Positions 1 through 12,652 of a stretch of DNA of 64,000 nucleotides are shown one piece after another. Numbering within the stretch: position 1 is the stretch's first letter; the number at the start of each line of letters is the position of its first letter. The notes under the pieces were generated by a model, which saw only the letters and a program-made list of their open reading frames with translations, was not told the DNA's origin and did not search any database. This DNA is from Bolinopsis microptera (lineage: Eukaryota > Ctenophora > Tentaculata > Lobata > Bolinopsidae). The position numbers and the translations under genes were made by a program. The stretch spans positions 18,763,765 to 18,827,764 of the forward strand of contig NC_087078.1 of the NCBI RefSeq assembly GCF_026151205.1, in the 5' to 3' direction.

Positions 1-1195
1 CTTAACACGTCTTGTTATGGTCTAGTTACATGAATAGGCTGGCTAAGGTATGTAACAGTGTCTACTGGTATGCTCATCAGGGACAGTTCAGATTAGTACA
101 CACAGCACCACATGTACCGTGTATTGTACTGCTTAGTGGGTTGTTGTTTTGTAACAAACACAGTGGTGGCCCACTGTGCAAGGGTCCCTCAACACTGTAT
201 ATCACACTCAATACTGCACTGGGACGGAGTGGGTCTCATTTTAAAGCAAAGATTCCTAATATTTGTGCGTACCTGCTTGATCTGAGCGGCTTCTTCTATT
301 TTAACATGATAACTCGGAGGGATTAACGGCCCTTAAAACCGAGTACCCCCCCCCCCCCCCCCCCCCCCCTCCGAGCACCAACATCTAACAAACAGCAGCT
401 TGCCAGCATTCCGTACATGTTGTTTCCTGGTCCCACAATAACAAAGTCAACTTTCTCCTTTTAAGAGAATGAATAAATGCTATACTTTTAAACACAAGTT
501 AAGTCCTGGTGGAGGCAGGTCCGGCGGAATGAATCACTGCTATTTCTCAAGCTGGGAGCATCAAGTCAAAACAATGCCGTGCTGAGCCGTATACAGGCCG
601 CCCAAAAGTTTAACAGCAAGAATTAAAATAAGTGTTAAACAATGCCACAATGCATTCGAATAGATGAGTCAATCAAGACAGACAAGGGAAGGTATTATTG
701 CAATAAATAACTATAAATGATATTGTTATTGTTTGTGATACGGTGTGATGCAGCAGATAGTGAGTTTTATTAATGGTGAGTAGCTGGCACCAGCTCAGGT
801 AATTGTTCTAGGTAAATATTGTAAATATTGATAAAACTATGTATACAGTCCAGGGTGCAGGTGTATACATTCCAAGCTAGGGTGTGCAGGCAGTTTGACG
901 AGAAGAGAAGACCCTTTTCTCTTGCAAAATTAAGATACAACGTTAAAAGTTTCCTACACGAACTACAATATATGGCACGTGCGGAGAGAAGTGACGTTGA
1001 CTTTATTGCAAAGCGTCAAGATAACCTATAAATTATAGACGCATATACAACCACACGGACAAAGTTTTTTTCCCCATTTTTAGGCTATCTTGTTCCTAAA
1101 TCCTGCAGGAACCAGAAAAGTGACAGCTAAAGAGTTACCACGTCTGTCGAGGCGGGTTAATGAGGGTAATTTACTGGGAAATATGTGTCTCGTGT
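1..1195. other. Non-coding stretch with a poly-C tract
   Basis: No convincing coding exon is seen on either strand. A run of 24 C at 346-369 is flanked by short complementary blocks (ctcggagg near 313 and cctccgag near 368), so it can fold back and also has G-quadruplex potential on the minus strand. Later exons of the SOWAH-like gene whose 5' exons lie to the right must be here or beyond the left edge, but I could not identify them. Confidence 0.4.
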
Positions 1196-1456
1196 AACAC
1201 TACATACCCAACAAAGCTACATCCTACATCCTACATACCCAACATAGCCACATCCTACATACCCAACAAAGCTACATCCTACATCCTACATACCCAACAT
1301 AGCCACATCCTACATACCCAACAAAGCTACATCCTACATCCTACATAGTTACATCCTACATCCTACATACCCAACAAAGCTACATCCTACATCCTACATA
1401 GTTACATCCTACATACCCAACAAAGCTACATCCTACATCCTACATAGTTACATCCT
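1196..1456. repeat. Minisatellite of ctacatcc/catacccaac words
   Basis: Irregular tandem repeat built from the words ctacatcctacat, acccaacaaag and atagttacatc. The open frame through it exists only because of the repeat and codes for nothing recognisable. Confidence 0.85.
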
Positions 1457-1642
1457 ACATTTGATATTGTAGAGATAATGAGTGTTGTTGTTAGATAGAT
1501 CCCATATTATAGTGGGTATTGTAATATAATAGGGTGCTAAGTGCCACTAAAATGTCGAGACGAGCACAGTGCTACATAGAATTGATTAAATAAAGTAAAA
1601 TTAAACAGACTGCAACTGTCGTCATAAAGAAACTGTACTCAC

Positions 1643-2977
1643 CGGAACATTATCCACCTCCTCAGGACTAGCGGCACTGCTGGGAGGACTTGTAGCAGTG
1701 GTGGTGGTGGTGGTGGTGGTGGTGGTGGGTGACCGCTGTGGCGCTGTGGTGGTGGTGGGTGACCGCTGTGGCGCTGGACTCCTCCTCTCATGAGCAGTCC
1801 TCCTTGTCCCGCTCCGGGGACTGCGCTCCTGAGTCAGCTGTTTGGGAGTAGTGGGAGTTCTAGCAGCAGCACCCCCCACTTTGTCCTGCTGAAACTCACG
1901 TGACTGGTCACGTGTTAGTTGGCGCTGAGGGTCCCGCTGGAACTCCCGCTGATCATCCTTACTGTACTCCCTGTGTATTTTGTCACGTGATTTGTCTCTC
2001 ATCAGCTGATCTCTGGACTGATCACGTCTGATACGCTCCCGCGACTGTTCCCGTCTCATCCGCTCTCCGTCGATGTCTCTTGGTGACCGTGGCACCTCGC
2101 TGCGGATAGGATCCTTCTGTGGTGAAGATTTCAGGGCTGCAGCTGAGAGCTGGGCCTCTCTCATTGGCTTCAGTTGGTCCTGAAATCCTGGCCGAGTGCC
2201 CTCATTTCTGGGCTTGTTCTCCTTTGATGTTGGTGATTGAGGGACGGGACTATCTCTGTAAGCCTTTTTTAGCTCGAGTATCCGAACATTTGTACCCTGA
2301 AAATAGTGTATGATGAAGGCAGCACAAATAGATAACTACAGGGCTCAGTTCATTCGATCATGATACAGCTGTTTTCTAATAAATCAAAGACTTGTCACAT
2401 TTTCAAAACTCAAAGCTTTTGATACATTGAAAAAATATACCAAAATGTTTAAAATAGTTCCTTACAGGTTCTTGTCGATAGTCTGTGAGAGTTGAAAGAT
2501 AACTCTTGAATAATTCCTTGTTGTGAGCTGAGTTGAGGAGAATAGGTTGGATAAAGTTTTAAATCAATATTTCATATAATGTAATACTCTATAGTCTATA
2601 TCAATCTAGTCTAAGATCTTTGTTTCAATGACAGCTTCAATCACACCATTCAATCTAATGTAGAAAATACATCCACAATCCACATTACATGTATTGAAGC
2701 AACATCAGTTCTCCTATTGCATTAATGAGCTTTACCAATGTACTAGCATTTCATATCAAATGAACTTGCTGGCACAAAACCAATGCACTAGCACTTCATA
2801 TTAATAAACTTGCTGGCACAAAACCTAAACTACAATGCTGGAACAGCCCTGAAACTTACCTTTGTTGTTAGCATCTTTTAGAAAGGGCTGAAAATGACGA
2901 ACAATCTGTTGACTACTGACAGCACCACCTTGTGACTGAATATAATTCTTCAAAATCTCAAGTGATACAGTACCCAT
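1643..2977 (-). CDS. SOWAH-family (sosondowah) protein, 5' exons, partial
   Basis: Three consecutive coding exons join in frame: 2977-2860, 2527-2466 and 2296-1643, each with GT and AG at its borders and matching phases (1, 0). The first about 75 residues (start MGTVSLEILKNYI, then QIVRHFQPFLKD, KELFKSYL and LELKKAYR) match the N-terminal winged-helix-like domain of SOWAH ankyrin-repeat proteins by recognition. Exon 3 then encodes a charged tail full of RERIRRDQSRD-type repeats, followed by poly-threonine from a (GGT/ACC)n tract and a duplicated APQRSPTTTT block. A donor (ccg|gtgagt) ends exon 3, so the stop a few codons later is intronic. The ankyrin part expected in this family is not seen and must lie further left. 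An AG at 2987-2988 suggests a 5' UTR intron just before the ATG. The SOWAH assignment is fairly secure; which paralogue is not determined. Confidence 0.75.
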
Positions 2978-2999
2978 TTTTCATTTCTGTAGGAAAGAG

Positions 3000-3380
3000 A
3001 GTTTAGAGTGATCTGTAACTAACAGAAACTAATTTTAGATAGATTTTAATTGAGTGAAAAAATGTACATATACATAAAAATAGCTGAGACAGGTAAAAAG
3101 TACTGGTAGATTACAGTAAAAACTAAGAACTACTTGTCTAAAATAGGAACTATACTACTACTTGTCTACAATTTCGAAAATTTTAAGTTGTTATATAATT
3201 TAGCTCCATCATTTGAAAATGATAAATGAGTGTATCATGTTTGATAAAATAACAAAATGACAAAACCCTAAAGAAGGCAGTAATCTAGTGATAATATTTA
3301 TATCAGTTAACAGTTTCAAATATCAGTGACAAGTGATATTTCACGTATCTGTGAGTGCTCGAATTTTTTAATTATTCGCA
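3000..3380. other. AT-rich spacer, nothing recognised
   Basis: Upstream of the SOWAH-like start codon. No ORF, RNA gene or repeat recognised. It may contain the promoter and 5' UTR exon of that gene. Confidence 0.35.
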
Positions 3381-3381
3381 A

Positions 3382-3799
3382 CGGCCAGGTAGCGCAGTTG
3401 GTTAATCATCGGCTTTGTAATCGTGAGGTTGCGAGTTCGAATCCAACTGCCTGCCTAGTCGTGGGGTGAGCGTCGTTGACGCTCTGCTAAGGATCCCAAG
3501 TGGTCTATGTAGCCCCACGGTTCACTCAGCTGAATGCTCGAGAAATCGGGTGTGAGGGTTAAATGAGGAGCTGTGCTTGATCAACACAGCGAAGCCTCGG
3601 GCGAAGAAAGTGTGGCATAGTGCCTTAACCGTTGCTGGCCTTAGGAACGATCCTTCGGCTTCTTGTAAAGCTCTTCCTTGAAAGTGCTGGTTTACATTGT
3701 AATGCAGGTAATGCCGAAGTAAAATAACAAAGGTGGTCGACTCATTCGATGGCCTTGTTGCGTCGCAACGAATCCTCATAAGATAAGATAAGATAAGAA
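3382..3799 (+). repeat. tRNA-derived SINE with (ataag)n tail
   Basis: The head has a pol III A box (tagcgcagttgg near 3390) and B box (gagttcgaatcc near 3436), the arrangement of a tRNA-derived SINE. The body of about 300 bp ends in a 5-bp microsatellite, agataagataagataag. The acceptor stem does not close, so it is not a functional tRNA gene. Related tRNA-like heads occur near 43.7, 49.6 and 52.1 kb. Confidence 0.7.
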
Positions 3800-3842
3800 C
3801 TAATATGTGAATTTCATGGCTCCCTTCTAGCATGGGGCGGTC

Positions 3843-3873
3843 CAGTGGCGTAACCTTGCCTGTTGGCGCCCCC

Positions 3874-3909
<36 letters not shown>

Positions 3910-4163
3910 CCGAAAAGGCGCCCCCCCTGTTGGCGCCCCTCCCCTTTTGGTGCCCCTCCCTAAAATTGAACAAATTAGGTGATTTTAGAGGATACGTAGG
4001 TAAAATCTCAAAAAAAGTGTGTATCTAGAGCAAAACGCGCAGTTTTGCTAGTACTTAAGTTAAGTTTTCGAAATTGTCCCACATTCAAACAACGATTTGG
4101 CGCCCCCCTAAGACAGCGCCCCCCTGCACAGCGGGGTCAGCGGGGCCCTTCGTTACGCCACTG
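3843..4163. mobile_element. hAT-type MITE, complete
   Basis: The element begins CAGTGGCGTAAC and ends GTTACGCCACTG, a 12-bp perfect terminal inverted repeat of hAT type. It is flanked by an 8-bp direct repeat, GGGCGGTC, at 3835-3842 and 4164-4171, the size expected of hAT target duplications. The 321-bp interior contains a long poly-C run and repeated ttggcgcccc words and has no transposase, so it is non-autonomous. A truncated relative lies at 14.19 kb. Confidence 0.9.
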
Positions 4164-4171
4164 GGGCGGTC

Positions 4172-5250
4172 AGCAGTATCTCCAGCATACCAATGCAATT
4201 ATAGGTAAGAACTTAAATTTGGTAGATATGGCAAAAAATCATCATGTCAGCTGGTGTACGTAAGAATTAGACTTATACCGCAGACATATTTTTGTAGTAT
4301 CTTTTAGAATCTGCCAAATATAGTCTTTTTGATATTGTTAAATAAGTTTTTAACTACTAATGTATGATGATCAAAATCATGTTTAAAGTAGGTCAAGATT
4401 CCCACCTCAGGGGTAACTATCCAAGGATGTGGGGAAATTAATAGGAATATAAATGAGATAGAGTGGCAGGTGGAATGAGTAAGAATTATAAAAGAGCCGA
4501 AGCTGAAATGTTAAAACCCAGATAAAAAGAGCAAAACCAGAATGAAAAAAGGCTTTAGGGTCACTCCGGTCTGATCCAGTTCCTCGGGCCCCTAGTACCA
4601 GAGGTTGTGCTAAGCACGTTGATGCAAATTGCATCATGCAATATCGGTAACTGTACCTTCAGTATACGTGCAATGCTGAATGCACTGTAAAACAGTAACA
4701 AATGGGGATATAATAAAACAACGTACTACAGTACTAACCAAAGGAGATTTTTCTAGGGCATGTTGGTTATCAGTAACACAAATGCGGTCAACAGCCTCAA
4801 GCACAACCATTCAAGGAAAGGGTCGTGAAAACGAGTTTATAAGATGGTTAAGGATGTATAGTAGTATAATACAGTAAAGAAAATTCGATTCACACGAAGG
4901 GCTATTGAGTTGAGGTTATTTTAGAACCCATGCTCAAGAGATGAGTAAAATCTTTTAAACCGCTGAATATGTAATCAGAGATAATTTGATCCCAGGAACG
5001 CAATTTGAATAATGGCTTTGTCTTATGAGATCAATGACTATTTCGTAGCGAAAATGGCAAATGCTTAGTAGGCTTCGTATCCAAATGATACAGCTAAAGT
5101 GTAAAGAGCGTACCACAACCTCAAACCAAATAACACAGACTATTAGGCTTTATAACAAATTTGCATTTGGTGTGTAACATTTATGAGTTTTTAGAGAAAA
5201 GACAATTTGAGAAAAGACAATTTACTTCGGCCCAAAATAATAACAAATGA
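4172..5250. other. Intergenic, nothing recognised
   Basis: Only short open frames with no recognisable protein. A near-repeat gagaaaagacaattt occurs at about 5195-5225. No RNA gene or mobile-element ends were found. Confidence 0.35.
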
Positions 5251-5356
5251 GGTTATTAACATACAAGGCCGGAATAGTCTATTAACAATGGACAACCTAT
5301 CATTCCGCCTTATCTTTATATTATCTTTATGAATATTAACATGATTATAGCCTAGC

Positions 5357-5440
5357 TTACTGGGCCGCGCTCAGCCTGTCATTCCGCCTAATCTCTATTC
5401 GATGTTGTTTACAACATTAAAGCCTGGGGTCCTCAGGTAA
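5357..5440 (+). mobile_element. Short TTAC...GTAA element, copy 1
   Basis: The left module TTACTGGGCCGCGCTCAGCC continues into tgtcattccgcc. A short AT-rich middle follows, then the right module agcctggggtcctcaggtaa. At least three other copies with both ends exist in this window. The ends TTAC and GTAA are complementary for about 4-5 bases only, so the insertion mechanism is unclear. A stray right-module fragment follows at 5441-5460. Confidence 0.65.
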
Positions 5441-5803
5441 AGCCTAGCCTGGGGTCCCAAGATAATGACGCAAGGTGAGACAAATGTTTGATGCAATGGC
5501 TGACGGTAAATTATAAAGGATAATATTTTATTTGTAAGCTGTACAATATCTTTTCGTGTTTTGGAGGACGTCGTCATGCACTTTACGCAATTGCTTTGAT
5601 TTCCTGCATCCTGACGTGCAATATTAGATCGATCGTCGATAAGTTTGAAATTGCGAAGCTTAGAAAGTTATAAACATATATTGCTCTAACCAGAGCCCTC
5701 TCGCTTGCAGTAGCGCGCGTCACGCAGTACGCGTAGGCACATGGCTATGTGAAAAACATATATGTAATATTTCCAATATAATTACATGGGGACCCCAAGC
5801 TTA

Positions 5804-5910
5804 TTACCGGGCCGCGCTCAGCCTGTCATTCCGCCAAATCTTTATTTTTAATGTTTACATTATGAACATAATCAGTAATTAAAATTAAATAGCCTGGGGT
5901 CCTCAGGTAA
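5804..5910 (+). mobile_element. Short TTAC...GTAA element, copy 2
   Basis: Same two end modules as the copy at 5.36 kb, here 107 bp long with a longer AT-rich middle. The ends are conserved while the middle varies, which is the pattern of a small dispersed element. Confidence 0.65.
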
Positions 5911-5998
5911 GCATGTATTGATTCTGGAAACATTGCAAAAGATTTGATCTCGATTTTGTAGCGCGATGCACTACTGGGCCGCGCCGCGCATCAAATAA

Positions 5999-6150
5999 TT
6001 CTTCTCGCAACTATGGAAGCGCATGTGTGTCAAAAAAAATAATGATACACATGCGCTTCCTAGGTAGCGTATGTGTGTCAAAAATTTTTTTGATACACAT
6101 GCGCTACCAGGTTTATCATGTATATCATTAGGTGGCCCATGTGTGTCATT
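5999..6150. repeat. Palindromic gcgcatgtgtgtca element
   Basis: Two back-to-back hairpins built from gcgcatgtgtgtcaaaa and its complement, joined at cctaggtagcg. The same family recurs at 8.4-9.6 kb and, inverted, at 28.85 kb. Confidence 0.75.
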
Positions 6151-6995
6151 TTTGTAAAATTGCTGTAAAATCTCTATTTAATTTTCTAATCGCTATCTTT
6201 ATCTATTTATATATGTATTTTATCCTTATCTCTATTTTATCTTTAAACTCCTCTCCGCGTCCGCTCGCCTCCCGTGTGAAACGAGCGCGCCTGCACGCTG
6301 CAGGCAGTGGCGCGAAAGCACATGGTTAGGTTAAAGCGCGTGTACTGTTGCTGCACAGGCTATAATATATGTTAATTGACGATGTCAATTCATCGCAGCT
6401 CGGCGAGGCACAGTAGCGCATTTCACCGATTTAGCGTTGCAAGAAGCATAATCAATAATTGAATGCGCGGCGCGGCACAGTAACGCATCGTGCTACAAGC
6501 TATAATATTTATAAACATACTCATTGGAGAATGGAGCTATGGATGAATGAAGCTGCCTGCTGCGCGTGCGGTAGAATGACAGGCTGAGCGCCGCCAAGTA
6601 TTGCATATTGAATCCTGGGATCGTGTGCGAAGATCGAAATGCAATTCGTGTATCAAGCCAACTGCCAAGTGCCAACAATGTGTTTATTGTTATAAATGAT
6701 AATGGACTAACCAGTTTCGGGATACTTCGTAGCAACTAGCAAGCTTGCCGCGCATCGATCCAATAAGGCAATAATGCTTCTCGTCGTAAGGCCACCTGTG
6801 TTTGTCGTTAGATATAGGCAAAATGCACCCGGCACCCCTGCGGACCTCGCTGAGCTGCTATGCAAAGCGAAAAAGCAAAAACTCAATGGATGGTTAGTGG
6901 TTACCCGTACCGTAATGGGTGCCACATGCCTAGCATGAAATATTTACTTACTTACTTGCACTTAATTTGTGTATTATATATGTTCATAATCATAT

Positions 6996-7040
6996 AAATT
7001 CGGCGGAATGACAGGCTTGAGGCTGAGCGCGGCCCAGTAA
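6996..7040 (-). mobile_element. Short TTAC...GTAA element, left-end fragment, inverted
   Basis: The complement of the left module (ggcggaatgacagg, then ggctgagcgcggcccagtaa) is present with a small insertion. The right module is not seen. Confidence 0.5.
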
Positions 7041-7527
7041 ACTTCGCATCGAAAAATTTAAACGAGTAACATCCGTCAACTAATAGTTATACTTATATGT
7101 AATAATTAAAAACAAACTTTGCTTGTTTACCTGAAATTAGAATTTTATACAATTAACAATTAATGTAAGATTGAAGTCGTGTTTTTACCAATTTCCCTGC
7201 ACCATCCGGTAAATTTATTACCCTCAGCCCTTCGTTGTGGGCTGCGCGGTCGTATCGGGGCTTTCGCCACGGTATAGCATAGCGGGGGCGAAATGAAATA
7301 CAAATGAGGATCGCGACGCGTGACTTGTAGGTTTATAACCTACCAGGACGAGCGCCGAGTTGGACTCGTCGACGGTCCTGATTAATATTTGAAGCAAATA
7401 TTTTACGACTACAAGTATCACCTGTTAAAGAAAGGATTGGAAATTGAACTCGCCGGTACGTCGACGGATGATGCTTGTCTAAATTTGTTCGAAGTAACAC
7501 GCGCAACTTTCTTTTCGAATGTCTGTG

Positions 7528-7571
7528 TTACTGGGCGGCGCTCAGCCTGTGCCTTTTCAATGTCATTCCGC
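7528..7571 (+). mobile_element. Short TTAC...GTAA element, left-end fragment
   Basis: Contains ttactgggcggcgctcagcc followed by an interrupted tgtcattccgc. It has been broken by an insertion of about 12 bases. Confidence 0.5.
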
Positions 7572-7912
7572 AACCGTTTATCATTTACGAACGAATAAAA
7601 ACAACGTCAATATTTTACATGTCACAGTTAGCTGGCAGTACGGCCCAGTTAATAAATTGTGCATCGCGCCGATCTAGCAAAAAACATTATTTGATGCGCT
7701 GATCAGTCTTCTAAGACTAATAATATAAAACATCGTAATTGCCTGTACTGCGTGAGAATTACAAAATAATTACAGCACATTTACAAAATAAGAATAATGA
7801 AAAAGTAAACGTGTTTTCTCGGTTATAATTCATAATTATTTTTAGAATAACGCTTTATTGTTAATGCAATCATAGTGGTCAGCTTGTGACATGGCTATGA
7901 CGCATTTGTCTT

Positions 7913-8371
7913 ACATGGTTATGACATGGTTATGACATGGTTATGACATGGTTATGACATGGTTATGACATGGTTATGACATGGTTATGACATGGTTATG
8001 ACATGGTTATGACATGGTTATGACATGGTTATGACATGGTTATGACATGGTTATGACATGGTTATGACATGGTTATGACATGGTTATGACATGGTTATGA
8101 CATGGTTATGACATGGTTATGACATGGTTATGACATGGTTATGACATGGTTATGACATGGTTATGACATGGTTATGACATGGTTATGACATGGTTATGAC
8201 ATGGTTATGACATGGTTATGACATGGTTATGACATGGTTATGACATGGTTATGACATGGTTATGACATGGTTATGACATGGTTATGACATGGTTATGACA
8301 TGGTTATGACATGGTTATGACATGGTTATGACATGGTTATGACATGGTTATGACATGGTTATGACATGGTT
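7913..8371 (+). repeat. 11-bp minisatellite, about 42 copies
   Basis: Unit acatggttatg, nearly perfectly repeated with no visible variants across about 460 bp. It abuts the large inverted-repeat block on its right. The homogeneity implies recent expansion. Confidence 0.97.
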
Positions 8372-8374
8372 ACA

Positions 8375-8953
8375 ACCAAAACTCCTTCAGACCAATTTTG
8401 AACCATTATGAGCACTTTCAGGATACAATTCATTTCCGTTCATTTCCGTTCATTCTATGAACCTGGGTCATTTTGTGCGACTTTCGATGGTCTTTAGGCC
8501 TAGCTTATGACACTATCTATCATAGAAAACCGAATTGGGGGTTCCCAGCCCTTACGTAATAAGTTTCAAATTGAAATGACACACATGCGCCACCTATTGA
8601 TTTACATGATAAACCTGCTAGCGCATGTGTGTCAAAAAAAATAATGATACACATGCGCTTCCTAGGTAGCGCATGTGTGTCAAAAAAAATAATGATACAC
8701 ATGCGCTAGCAGGTTTATCATGTAAATCAATAGGTGGCGCATGTGTGTCATTTCAATTTGAGACTTATTACGTAAGGGCTGGGAACCTCCAATTCGGTTT
8801 TCTATGATAGATAGTGTCATAAGCTAGGCCTAGAGACCATCGAAAGTCGCACAAAATGACCCAGGTTCATAGAATGAACGGAAATGAACGGAAATGAATT
8901 GTATCCTGAAAGTGCTCATAATGGTTCAAAATTGGTCTGAAGGAGTTTTGGTT
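8375..8953. repeat. Large palindrome of about 580 bp
   Basis: The left arm from aaccaaaactccttcagacc to the centre near 8664 is mirrored by the right arm ending ggtctgaaggagttttggtt, with few mismatches. The core consists of the gcgcatgtgtgtca hairpins. No coding sequence; the ORFs here are repeat shadows. Confidence 0.9.
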
Positions 8954-9565
8954 GGTCCTGCGACCACTCCAGCAAATTTTGGGGACGAAGGGATCCATGG
9001 GGCTATTATAATAGCCCCATTATACATTATATATGGCCATGGGGACCCGGGACATCGAAGTATAAGCTGTATTTGAGCGCTGGGAAGAAAACCGAATTAA
9101 TGCTTCCCAGCACTCAAATACAGTGAATACTACTATGTCCTCATGTCTTCGAAATGGCACCAAAAATCTAAATAGTAATTCCCAAAATTTGCTAGGGTGG
9201 TCCTAGGACCAACCAAATTCTTCAGACCAATTTTGAACCATTATGAGCAATTTTTGGATACAATTCATTTCCGTTCATTTCCGTTCATTCTATGAACCTG
9301 GGTCATTTTGTGCGACTCTCGATGACCTCAGCTCTAGGCCTAGCTTACATGACACTATCTATCATAGGAAACCGAATTGGGGGTTCCCAGCCCTTACGTA
9401 ATAAGTCTCAAATTGAAATGACACACATGCGCCACCTATTGATTTACATGATAAACCTGGTAGCGCATGTGTGTCAAAAACAAAAGTGACAGACATGCGC
9501 TACCAGGTTTATAATGTAAATCAATAGGTGGCGCATGTGTGTCATTTCAATTTGAGACTTATTGT
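8954..9565. repeat. Further inverted copies of the same palindrome, with hairpin
   Basis: A 57-base hairpin at 9067-9123 (ctgtatttgagcgctgggaag with its complement, one mismatch) sits between inverted copies of the 8.4-8.95 kb arm. The copy from about 9200 refolds around 9478 and breaks off near 9562, where unique sequence begins. The block 8.37-9.56 kb is therefore a chain of alternating inverted repeats. Confidence 0.8.
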
Positions 9566-12500
9566 GGTTTGTCGCGCGCGCGTTTATTTGTGTCAAACTG
9601 AGAAGCAGCTATTGACTAATTTAGTTATTTACTTGAAGCCGCGCCTTACCTTTAGTTTGGCGCCATTTTCACACTATCTTTGCACCGTTCACTGTGTACA
9701 CTGAACTGTGCAGTGAAGTTGAAAAGTATACATGCTTGTCTGACAAAAGGATCGAAATGTATTATAATGTGTGTATGAATCATTCCAATTTAAAATATAA
9801 CTGAAGATGCCCAAAACCAAGCTTTGATGTTGTAATTATACTTGCCACTTAGATCCGTGACACTTTGTGGTGTAAGAGCGGCATTTAAATAGCGCAGCCG
9901 TATAATATTATAGTTTGTTACCTATTCCTCCACATTCATCAATTTCTACATCAACAGATCATACTACCACCATAATCATCCGGAGAAGAACCCCAACCAT
10001 CAATAACCTTCTCTATTTTATACTCAAAAGATGACAACTGACAAGCAAAAACAAGATCATTTCCTTTCAACTATTAACTATTGTGATTGAGAAATTCTGA
10101 TTCGAAATAATTCTGATTTGAAATTTCCGTTAATCATGCGTATTTATTAATATAATGAGTCAAAACTTAGAGTCCCATTCCGAATCCGGGACTCAACAGC
10201 GCGAGACACCCTACAGAACAGGAGTCAGGACTTGACGGTGGGGAAACGTAAAGAAACAGGCGGAACAAGAAAATTCTCCCATTTTTTCTCGGATGATCGT
10301 AAAATTAGATCGATCTGTCACCTGTTGATGTAGAACTTGAAAGATGCGGAAGAATCGTAATCGAATGATTTGTGCAGCAGTGGCCGCTATAATTCAAATG
10401 CCACTTGATCAGCTCGTAATCGATTGGACAACATAAGCCTTCGGCAATCTGCAGAGTGCAGATTATAATAACCACTATAACAGTACTTCAATAATTTGAG
10501 TGGCGTGCACCAATGAACTCTCGTTTGTGTAGTATCATCTCCCTCCAGTGCTTACGCGGTAACACGACTCCTGTCCGACACCAATATTTTCGTGTGTTTG
10601 CTTCTATGTACGCCTCTTATTGGATTAAACTTAGCACGCTTCAGCACTTTAGTATTTCTATCTAACTCGGTCGAGCTATCTTATCCTTAGTATTATTTTC
10701 AAGCAATTCTAAATACTTTCTAAAGGTAGAAACCAATTGGGTGTCACAATGTTTTATACCACCGTGTAAATTTTTTATTCTGTTGTATTTAGTCTGTGTT
10801 TATAAAGAACACTTCCGGTGACCATGCCATCCTAGATCTATTTTAAACGAAAATAGGAAATTTTTATTGTCGCTGTAGGGTACTGTTTTTGACGTCTCCA
10901 CGCCGTAGAGTTCTGTCTAGGGCACTTCCCTAAAATCCAGACCCCTCCAACATCGTAGAGTCCGAACCACTCTATACTATAGGCTTTATTTTTCTGAGTT
11001 CGTATGGAAAATTTTTATAGAAAAATAGAAGAAAAATGGCTTTAAGTCATGAAGCTTTTAACTCAATAGAAAAATCGATAAAATAAGGTTCATTTGTATA
11101 AAGGACAGTGAAAGAGTCCAAAACACATCAGGTGACAGGTATATATATAATATTTAATAAATAGATTATATGAAATAATTGTTAAAAATCAGTTATAATC
11201 TTAGTTTTATCCGAGAATATCTGAGTTATAGCTGAGAAAGAAAATCATGTGGTAAAAAATGTCCTATCTTCAGCAGTTCAACCACAAAAAACAAAAAGCT
11301 AATCAAGTTGTTGTTGCTGTTGTGATGATTGAACGTGCACGTACATATTGCCTCTCTGCGCGTTGTGGTGCCTCCTGAAATTTTAGACACTGAAAGATTG
11401 AAGGATACGTACGTCAATCAGTTCAAAAGTACAACATAGTTTCTGCTTAAACAATTTGTTATAAATTCTTCATCCCGTTCTTGTGGTGAAAAAAATACAC
11501 CATCACAACTCAATCTCTTCAAGAATCGATGCTTGAGCATGCTTACCGTGTCAGTATATCACAGTGCCAAAACCGAAAATGAAAGATACATCGAAATTCG
11601 ACGACTTTGTGATATGCTTTGAGCTATTTTAACTGACGATAGAAATTAAACTCTCTTCGATCGAATTTTATTACTCATATTTCATATATTACACATATTT
11701 TATATATCTCTTATATATAAGAGACAAGAGACAACGGATGGGTTGCGGCTGACGCACAAGATTCAGTGCGCTAAAACCAAAGGTCGTAGAGACGTGAAAC
11801 CTTAACTAAAGTTAACCATTTTCTACAATTTCTGTTAGACTATTACACTCAGACTATAACACTCTCAGTTCCTTGAAGTCACTCATTCATTCTTAAATCA
11901 GCAATTATATGAATTTTGCCTCTTAAAATATATCATGTTTACCTGAAATTAAAACGAATGCTTTACACAAAATTTACGCACACTTTGAGAATATACAAAA
12001 AGGTATTCCTTATTTCCAGATTGAAATTTGATCTGAGCTTTCAGATGTGGAGAGTAAAAAAGCGGTAAATCGGAGTTTTGGGCTACTAAATTAGTCAAAA
12101 AAGGACTGAAATTAATAAATGTGATATTTTTGATAATTTCACAAATTATATACTTAGAAATTCAATAGTTTTTGATTATTTTCGAGACATCTTCGACTTG
12201 TATCGAAGAATACCCCTCTGACAACAGGCTTTCTTTACAATATAATCTGAATGAGTCAACAACTATTTTACAGTGGAAACTATTTTGCAGCGGAAAACTA
12301 TTTTACGGTCACATATAACTATATAATATTGATTAAAATGAATTTCGTCGGAAAATTGTTAATGTGCATCTTGATCGTTATATTTTAATTAATACTATTT
12401 ATTTCCATTAGAATCTGTATTCGATGAGTCCATTCAGCTCGCAAATGGAGTTAGAACCTCACGAATTTTTTAAATTTTTTAGTATGTTTTACATTTAAAT

Positions 12501-12640
12501 GACCTGTATCTTTGGTTGATAAGGATATTTCGTGATGCCATAACTGGCCTTTTAGTATATCTATAATAGTATATACTTTCAGTACTACATTGTAACAAGA
12601 AAAATTTTATAGCTGTGAAGCTGTGAGCTGTGAGCTCCCC
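9566..12640. other. About 3 kb without a recognisable gene
   Basis: AT-rich sequence with short ORFs only. No protein family, RNA gene or element ends recognised. It could hold the 3' end of the integrase-like gene that begins to the right; a possible short terminal exon near 12,410-12,460 is too weak to call. Confidence 0.35.
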
Positions 12641-12652
12641 AATGACACTTAC

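Noticed and set aside
12-326. 104-residue plus-strand ORF at the left edge
   Set aside because: No recognised domain, no splice or promoter context and atypical composition; probably chance.
1160-1348. 62-residue ORF with a Tyr/Ile/Pro/Asn-rich repeat
   Set aside because: Product of the ctacatccta minisatellite.
8520-8702. 60-residue ORF containing two copies of MCIIIFFDTHAL
   Set aside because: Translation of the palindromic gcgcatgtgtgtca repeat; no coding evidence.
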